From assembly GCF_040958095.1 (NCBI RefSeq), contig NC_091165.1, forward strand, positions 28,745,378 through 28,809,377: a DNA stretch of 64,000 nt. The letters are read 5' to 3'. Shown here piece by piece: positions 57,051 to 64,000 of this stretch (position 1 is its first letter; every line of letters starts with the position of its first letter). This stretch comes from Procambarus clarkii. Taxonomy: Eukaryota > Arthropoda > Malacostraca > Decapoda > Cambaridae. Made by a program: the position numbers and the translations under genes. Under the pieces are notes generated by a model. It was not told the DNA's origin and searched no databases. It saw only the letters and a list, made by a program, of their open reading frames with translations.

Positions 57051-59113
57051 GTGAGTCTTATTTTCGCCGTGTTTATTACTGAGACAGTGACCCTCGCCGC
57101 CCGGGAACCACCCTAGAGTACCCCAAGACTCTCGCTGCGTGTGAGTAACGCCTCTCAAAGGCTCAACATTACCCGATGAGTCTGATAAATGATGATGAAA
57201 AGATCACATGACCACAAATGTCCGCAGTGAACCTCGCAATGTTGTTCTCACGCGTATTATTATTATCAATTTCTTTTTTTGGGTTGCTGGAGGGTAACTT
57301 ATGGTTTACCTGATGGGAAGATCTGCAGGTTGATCATCTTAAGACACGGTGTTGCAAGGCACAGTTTATATGAGTGTGTGTGTGTGTTTTAAGATGAGCG
57401 TCTTGAGTTTGACGCCTTTCATGCCACCCAAGACGCCCTGTCCTGACTGGCTTATATATATATGCTTGTAATTATGATTCGTATATTAGTATGCTTCATT
57501 GCTGGGGTTATTAACAACGAGGTTTTTCGAGCTTTCAACGGAAAATGTAGTTAATATAAGGGGGAGGAATAAAGCGGGACGTATTGTATATAGAGAGGTC
57601 AGGCCAGCCTAAGTTACCTCGTAAATCATAAGTAAATGTTTACTCAGGTTTCAAGTACATTACATTCAGAATGTTACAATCAGAATGTAGGATTTGATGA
57701 TGTTCTGTGGTCACCCTCGATGTGTTATGTTGTTTGTTTCACACAAGTGTAGATTGGTTGGCGCCTGTAGCCATTGCTTGGCCCTTTGTATGGAAGGTTT
57801 AATGGCAGTATTAGATCTTTAATGGGGGCGGGGGGAGGTGGATTTCCATTTAAAAAAACTAAAATGTTTCTTCCATGGTTGGAGGGAAATGTATAATTTT
57901 GTACATAAATGGTTTGCCAATGATTTTGTAATATACCTTGGGCATAGGGCTTTTCCCTCCCCACAGCTTATCTTAAGTCTTAATATACATGTACTATATT
58001 GATTTTAACTATCACAAAATGAACTTTGTTGACATGCTTGTGTACTTGTATATTTAAAAATTAAGTATACAGTATTTGTATATTATAAAAAGCCACTAAT
58101 TACTTGCAGTGTGTGGTATTCAGAATTTGAAAAGCATTTTTTGTTTGTGTAAGTAAGATTTTATTAAGTTCCCAACCCTGTTTGGCTCTTATCATATTTA
58201 CATATAAATACATAGTTTATATCCATTTTTGGGGAGCTTAGTTCCCATCTATGTCCCCTTGGTTTTTGTATCACCCTTACCAAATGGTTTTTATGTCATG
58301 TCAGTTCCCTGAAAATTTTATGTATTGTAAGTATGGGATATAAAGCACTTGTATCAAAGGTAGCTTACCAGTGGTTTTTAAAACCTCCCTAGTCTAAATC
58401 TAGTTTAATCTGTTCCAGCCTCACTGAACTTAGCCTAACTTTATAATAAATGGTTTTAACAGAAAATGATCTTTGCCAAAATTCCTGTGATCAATTTAAC
58501 CATACAAAGTTATCATATCGTTCTTTACATGTTTTAATTCCTTTAGCTTTCCCCAATAACTCGCCCCTTCAGAGAAGAGTGAAACTGCTACCAATCCTTG
58601 ACTACACCTAGCAGTAGTATGGGGATCAACTGGCAAATCATGATTCAGGGTAAAATTAGTAGGGCGAGGCATAAGACAAACCCGTGGGAGGGAGTGCTGG
58701 ATATCTGCCCCTATAGAACAAAATGTGTATAGTTTTACTGTACCAGCAAAAAATTCCTCCCAAATGGGTGACCCTTCAGGTATTGGCATAAAGAGAACTG
58801 CACAAATTTGTTATTTTATATTTGAACTTGAATAACACTGCAGTTAATTAAAATATTTGTATACTTGGGCAGCAGGCATTCCTTTAAGCCTATTTTATTA
58901 AATATTAATGCATTGCTGGCATTGTTGATCTTATATTGTTAGCCTTCTATTCTTCTAACTATTTTCCGAGTATCGGTATTAAGGAAAGCGATCAAGTTAC
59001 CAAAATTGATGGTAAAGGAACTCTAGTAGTTATTGAAGGATTTATTTTCTACAATGTTATGTTCCACTCTAGAACCTCTTCAGGAAAAGAATGAATACAT
59101 AAGGTGCAATTTT

Positions 59114-59250
59114 AGGTTAAATACATGTGGAAGGGGACAAGTTGTATGGGGGGAAAGGTTAAGGGTTGAAGGAATATGATTGTTGCATATTACTTCGACC
59201 CTTCACCTCGTCCCATACAACTTCACCCCTTCCACATGTATATTTAACCT
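59114..59250. repeat. Nested palindrome inside the foldback element
   Basis: Arms 59114-59178 and 59186-59250, each 65 bases, pair with scattered mismatches around a 7-base loop. Matched phrases: ACATGTGGAAGGGG with CCCCTTCCACATGT. Confidence 0.85.
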
Positions 59251-59379
59251 GTGACGGGTTGTGGTATCGCAGCTATACTGAACCAAGATGGTATAATTCT
59301 CCCTCACATAAAAAAAAGGCTTCTATTGGCCTTGCAGTGTGTAAGTCACAGGTGGAAACAAATGAAAATCATCATAGCA

Positions 59380-59670
59380 GTCTCCGTGGTGTAGTGGTAA
59401 GACACTCGCCTGGCGTTCCGCGAGCGCTATGTCATGGGTTCGTATCCTGGCCGGGGAGGATTTACTGGGCGCAATTCCTTAACTGTAGCCTCTGTTTAAC
59501 GCAACAGTAAAATGTGTACTTGGATGAAAAAACGATTCTTCGCGGCAGGGGATCGTATTCCAGGAACCATAGGATTAAGGACCTGCCCGAAACGCTACGC
59601 GTACTAGTGGCTGTACAAGAATGTAACAACTTGTATATATCTCAAAAAAAAAAAAAAAAAAAAATCAAAT
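59380..59670 (+). mobile_element. tRNA-derived SINE with LINE-type tail and poly-A
   Basis: The head reads CCGTGGTGTAGTGGTAAGAC (A box) and GGGTTCGTATCCTGG (B box), close to a real tRNA. The tail reads CTGCCCGAAACGCTACGCGTA, CTAGTGGCTGTACAAGAATG, then poly-A. The tail is shared with the LINE at 55440. It is a SINE rather than a tRNA gene. Confidence 0.85.
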
Positions 59671-60729
59671 AAATAATTTAAAACAATTTACTGAAATATT
59701 AATAAACAAAATTGGCACTTGAAAATACAGTACTTGGCTATTATGTAATGCAAAGGTGAACTAGATAATGATATTAATACAAAAATAAACTGCAAGCCAT
59801 GAATACAGAGCATAAAGATATACTGGCGTACTGAAGACAGCTACCATTCCATCACGGTTTCGGACACAAGGGTGAGAGAGACCAAGGTGTTCCAAGAGCA
59901 CTGAGAGAGAGAGACTGCCTCTCCAGGGAGGTGGTGCCCTTTATACAGTCCGGCGGTGATGACTTGCCCGGTGTCAACGCAAGGTGATCAACTAGCAAAC
60001 TGCTCGTTTGTGGCTAGCGGTGCCTTTGTGTTGAGCTGCACTACTGCCAGTTGAAGGCGGCTAACTGCTTGTTTGTGGGGGGCAAACTACCGGTTAGCAT
60101 AGGTGCCCGGCTTGCCTCCGAGTCGTACCAGGCCATGCCAGGCCCGTTGGGGGGGGGGAGTACAGAGAGGTGGCAGGACAGATGACTCGCCTGGGCTGGT
60201 GAAGGTGTAGACTTCCAGTGCAGAGCCATTGAAGGTGAAGGGAAAAGACAGTTCCATTGCTATGCAAAGGGATTCACGTAAAAAACCCAAAATTGCACCT
60301 TATGTTTTCATTTTTTACTTGGTGTTCCAGAGTGGAACGAAACATTGTAGTAAATAAATCTTTCAATAACTACTAGTTTCTTTACCATAAATTTTGGTAA
60401 CTTGATTGCTCGTCTTAATACTGATACTGTATTAAGAAAATAGAAGCATAGAAAGCGTACGCTATAAAATCAACTTCAGGAGTACTTTTAACCAAATACA
60501 GTATGCTTAATTAAAATACAGTATGTCGGTGGCTGAAGTTGTTTGCTAATGAACTTTACAGTGTATTTGCTTCATCCATTTAAGTAATTTTACCATTATA
60601 ATTTATATTACACTGGTATTCATCTTTCCTTTAACAGTTATTCAATACTGAATTCATACAGTACTGTGCTTGGTAAATTAGGGGTCCATTAAGGACAGAA
60701 AGCCATCAAAGAAATTACATTTAAAAGTA

Positions 60730-61383
60730 CAGTAGGGCCTCGACATGTGAATTTAACCTGTTCCCAGAGATGGGTCGTAAGTCGAAACGAATTTTCCCAT
60801 GAGAAATGATGTAAATTGAATTAATCCATTCCACACCCCTAAAAATTTTAACGTAAAATTACATTTTGTACTGAAGACAACTTACCTTTTCCTAGCTGCA
60901 ATGCAGTATGTTCATCTTGCCTTTATTGAGGACTTGTTGGCATATGGAAGACTGAGGAGGGGGGCGAGGAGGAGGAGAGGTGTTACTGGTTGGAAGTGGA
61001 GTCCCCCTCCATTATAACATCAGGCAGTGATGATTTCTCTGGGGGGGACACTCCTACATTTTGCCTGCATGCCACTAGGACCTGGTTGTGGTTCACTGCT
61101 TGTTTGTTTCACTAAAAATCTTTTCATAATTTTTAAGTTCAAAAAACAAAAAAGTATCAATGAAGTTTTTTACAAGCGCAAGCGTTACTAAGTGGGCGGC
61201 TCAGGTAAACTGAGGCGGGTCGGCCTGTGCCACCAGGAACCACACACTCGGTCAAACCAAACGTGCATTAACAAAGGTCGTTAGTCAGACACGGTCACAA
61301 GTCAAATCGCACTTTTCGACTAAATTTACGTCGTAACTTGAAACATTCGTAAGTAGGGGCACTCGAAAGTTGAGGTGTCACTG
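60730..61383. mobile_element. Mariner-type MITE, 654 bp
   Basis: The left end CAGTAGGGCCTCGAC and the reverse complement of the right end, CAGTGACACCTCAAC, are inverted copies, each bordered by TA (60728-60729 and 61384-61385), the Tc1/mariner target repeat. The subterminal parts carry TCGTAAGTCGAAAC and GTCGTAACTTGAAAC motifs. No transposase is present. The two ends have diverged, so it is not recent. Confidence 0.8.
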
Positions 61384-62124
61384 TATAGGTAAAGAAAGAA
61401 CAGTATGGATCTGTTTAGCAATGTGGCACACTGTAATTTCATCATCTCGGCAATCATTTGTCATTAATACAATAAACTACAGCCTTTAAAAAAAAGTTTA
61501 ATTTATATTTTCTCAAAAGGCAAAGAGTAAAGAGTGACATGATTGATGTATTCAAATGGATAAAAGGGTACAATAAGGGTGTTATTAAGATGCTCAAATA
61601 TCAATACCAAGTAGAACGTGAAACAATGACTACAAATTAGTTAAGTTTAAATTCGGAAAAGACCTGGGGTAAATAATAGTTTGGAAATCAGATTGTTGAT
61701 TTGAAACAAATTACTGTACTAGATAAGAACAGACATTTGTCGCTGGATTGGTTCAAGCATAGGTTAGACATATTGAATGAATTTAGGAGGATATAAATAA
61801 GAGCTACTGTACCTTGAATAGGGTCATAAGCCTTCTGTAATTTTAATTACTACCTTCTTATGATGACAGCAAAGGTTAAGGACCAATCAAAGCTGTTGTA
61901 TGGCCTTGTAAGGCTATCATTTTAAATCCACTATACTCTTGTCATTTTGAATGCTCATTTTCTCACTACACTGTACAGGACTGTATTTAGGAAATAATAA
62001 CACCGGTGTACCATGCAAAAACCATCTTCGTGCCCATAGGTGTTACAAAAAATAATGCTTTTGTTGGCTTTAATTGGAAGGAATTTTGTAAAGATGGTTT
62101 CTAGTTCAATCTCCTCTACCCTGA

Positions 62125-62390
62125 CCTGACAGCTTAGTGGACAGCGCTTGAGATTCGTAGTCCTAAGTTTCTGGGTTCGATCCCCGGTGGAGGTGGAAAC
62201 AAATGGGCAGTTTCTTTTGCTCTGATGCGCCTGTTCACCTAGCAGTAAATAGGTACCTGGGAGTTAGACAGCGGCTACAGGCTGCTTCCTGTAGGTGTGA
62301 AACAAAAAGAAGGCCTGGTCGAGGACCGGGCCGCGGGGACGCTAAGCCCCGAAATCATCTCTAGATAACCTCTAGATAGCCCTTACAATG
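62125..62390 (+). mobile_element. tRNA-derived SINE, full length
   Basis: The head reads CAGCTTAGTGGACAGCGC and GGGTTCGATCCCCGG, the body AGCAGTAAATAGGTACCTGG, and the 3' end GAGGACCGGGCCGCGGGGAC and CCCCGAAATCATCTCTAGAT. It is the best reference copy for the family in this window. Confidence 0.9.
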
Positions 62391-63727
62391 CAGGGGTTGA
62401 GATAATTACACTAGTGGTGGGATGGAATGCCCCCTCATTTCTTCCTTTATAATATGCACATGCTTGATACCTGCTTGATGGGGTGCTGGGAGTTCTTCTT
62501 TTCCCCAAGCCTGGCCCGAGGCCAGACTTGACTTGTGAGTCTCTCAACAGTATTTTGATTAGTTATCCTTCTGTAAAAATTAAAGAATGTATACTGCATT
62601 TGCACATATAAGATACCTGTACCTATAAAACATTATCCTACAATATGTATATAATAACATAGAATGAGCAGACAGTGATATAATATACTGTATACAGTAT
62701 ATATAAATTGCATGCCAAAATTGTAAACTTCTGAGTATGCTGTTCCTAGTTTTGGTGTACCTAGGTTGCACATGCATGGAAAAGGAAATTTAGTTTTTTC
62801 AAATCTAAAAGAAATAATCTTTGCTTTTCTATGTCTTCTATTTTTCAGCATTGTATTATAATATATTTGAAGAGTTCCTGCTATTTTTCTGGGTTTTAAG
62901 TTCATCTAATGATTTCACAGTTGGCCTGTCACTGGCCGAGAACCGGTAATCTTACCCTAGTACTGTACAGTACTGTAGTTTTCTGTGAATATTGCATTTT
63001 ATGTATATTCAGCACAATACGTTGAAGTGCATTGAATTATTTCAAATAAACCTGCTTGACCTAGGACTTAAATTGACCCATTCTACCATATCTTTTACAG
63101 TGGATACAGGTAGAGCGCTGTATTGTAGTATAGTACTATATTATACCGTGGAATGTACTTTTCTATTTCTTCAGATAGAATGTATACAGTTTGATTTGTA
63201 TAGGAGAGTATTGTTGTAAGTTAAAATGTTAGTGTGGAATATCTTCTAATCTGTTTTGTGGATACATTAAAATAATTCTGAATAAGGTGGTTTACTTTTT
63301 GGTTACAGACCCATAGGGCAAAAACAATGTTTTATATCTGAAATTTTTAAAAGACCTTTACAATCTGTTATTCCTTTTATTTTTAGAGGGGCCGTGAAAT
63401 GTAAGGCTCAAATTTTTTTTACCTATTTCTTTTATAGACTGCATTTATGTAAGGTATGTCTCTTGGCAGTGTTATTTGTGCTCACAATAACATGGTTCAA
63501 ACAAATAACCCAATCAACACATTAAATGTTGATGTTTTGGTCGGTTCAGGATTCACATCGATTTGAGGGTCCAGGGTGGACTGAAGCATCGTCACTTGAA
63601 ATTCATTTCATCTATGGGGGTTGGGTTGTTATTTATATAATGGGTTTCCATTGTTTTCAAAATATTGTAGACTATTGTTGTGCAGTCTCATTAAACCTTT
63701 TATATATAGTTTAATCTTTATTTCCAG

Positions 63728-63857
63728 GCATTGACCAACTGCCAAGATTACCATCAAAATGCCCGAGCTCACAGAGATTGAGAAGACCTCTCCGCCAGCA
63801 GCTGAAGCTGTGGAGGAGCCGGAGGCTGGCTCAGGATCGGACTCCGATGCATCGGAG
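63728..63857 (+). CDS. NACA: NAC subunit alpha, first coding exon (partial gene)
   Basis: The acceptor TTTATTTCCAG ends at 63727. The ATG is at 63759, preceded by 31 bp of leader with CATCAAA just before it. Thirty-three codons run to a GTAAAA donor at 63858 in phase 0. The peptide starts MPELTEIEKTSPPAAEAVEE and ends in an acidic GSGSDSDASE stretch, the hallmark N-terminus of the alpha subunit of the nascent polypeptide-associated complex, which starts MPELTEI in other arthropods too. The protein binds ribosomes with NAC beta and shields emerging chains from wrong targeting. The NAC and UBA domains lie in later exons outside the window; the family is about 210 aa. It is unrelated to the hemocyanin array and on the opposite strand. 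Confidence 0.9.
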
Positions 63858-64000
63858 GTAAAATAATTTATTGTTGAGGATGTGGAAATTGTAATAATAC
63901 GGATTGTTAATGTAAATGATTAAAATAATTTCATATACCAGATACTGAGTATTGAAATATTTGTTTATCCATTAACTTCATATTTCTTTTCCCAACTCCT

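Larger units (their letters stand above)
58941..60455. mobile_element. Foldback-type element with long inverted ends
   Basis: The left arm (58941-59118) and right arm (60281-60455) are diverged reverse complements of about 175 bp. Matched phrases are ATCAAGTTACCAAAATT, TAGTAGTTATTGAA and CATAAGGTGCAATTTT. Inside the left end is a second palindrome (59114-59250), and a SINE has inserted in the middle. No transposase is visible, so it is non-autonomous. Confidence 0.7.
57051..63727 (+). other. Presumed first intron of NACA
   Basis: Runs from the donor GTGAGT at 57051 to the acceptor TTTATTTCCAG ending at 63727. It holds the foldback element (58941-60455), SINEs at about 59380 and 62125, the mariner-type MITE (60730-61383) and otherwise AT-rich sequence. 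A minus-strand frame at 58496-58789 (SLFSEGASYWGKLKELKHVK) resembles nothing I can name and may be repeat-derived. Confidence 0.5.

Noticed and set aside
59385-59460. A genuine tRNA gene
   Set aside because: It has good A and B boxes, but it is followed by a SINE body with a LINE-type tail and poly-A. The same holds for the other tRNA-like heads in the window.

Overview
The window is nuclear DNA from a decapod crustacean, possibly a crayfish or lobster relative. Three things point there: a secreted arthropod hemocyanin gene family, a degenerate TTAGG-type interstitial telomeric tract, and abundant GA, CA and TA microsatellites with tRNA-derived SINEs. The species cannot be named from the sequence alone.

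Region 1 (1-4440) is repeat-rich flank: microsatellites, a perfect 34-bp palindrome, a possible first coding exon at 1437-1544, purine-rich minisatellites and a 3-copy AT-rich repeat. Region 2 (4441-37870) is the core: six complete hemocyanin genes, all on the minus strand, head to tail. Each has a 1,564-bp coding exon 1, one short intron (191-202 bp) and a 419- or 422-bp coding exon 2, and encodes 660 or 661 aa with a signal peptide and all six copper-binding histidines. Genes 1-4 (numbered left to right) and genes 5-6 form two subfamilies. Genes 1-3 sit on near-identical units of about 5.6 kb. Gene 4 has a body like genes 1-3 but far-upstream DNA like genes 5-6. A 4.7-kb insert of repeats (TTAGG tract, SINEs, LINE fragments, a 21-bp minisatellite) separates genes 4 and 5. 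A 987-bp solo LTR lies behind gene 5, and the matching site behind gene 6 is empty.

Region 3 (37871-56900) holds no recognisable host gene. It contains SINEs, LINE 3' ends, a Penelope-like fragment, a palindromic MITE, several minisatellites that arose inside mobile elements, long GA and TA tracts, and AT-rich DNA. Region 4 (56960-64000) is the 5' part of the gene for the alpha subunit of the nascent polypeptide-associated complex (NACA), on the plus strand. A candidate untranslated exon lies at about 57000-57050, an intron of about 6.7 kb carries a foldback element, two SINEs and a mariner-type MITE, and the first coding exon is at 63728-63857.

The six hemocyanin genes should supply very similar subunits of the hemolymph oxygen carrier, so the cluster looks like a dosage array with a little subunit diversification (genes 4 and 6). 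NACA is an unrelated housekeeping neighbour.
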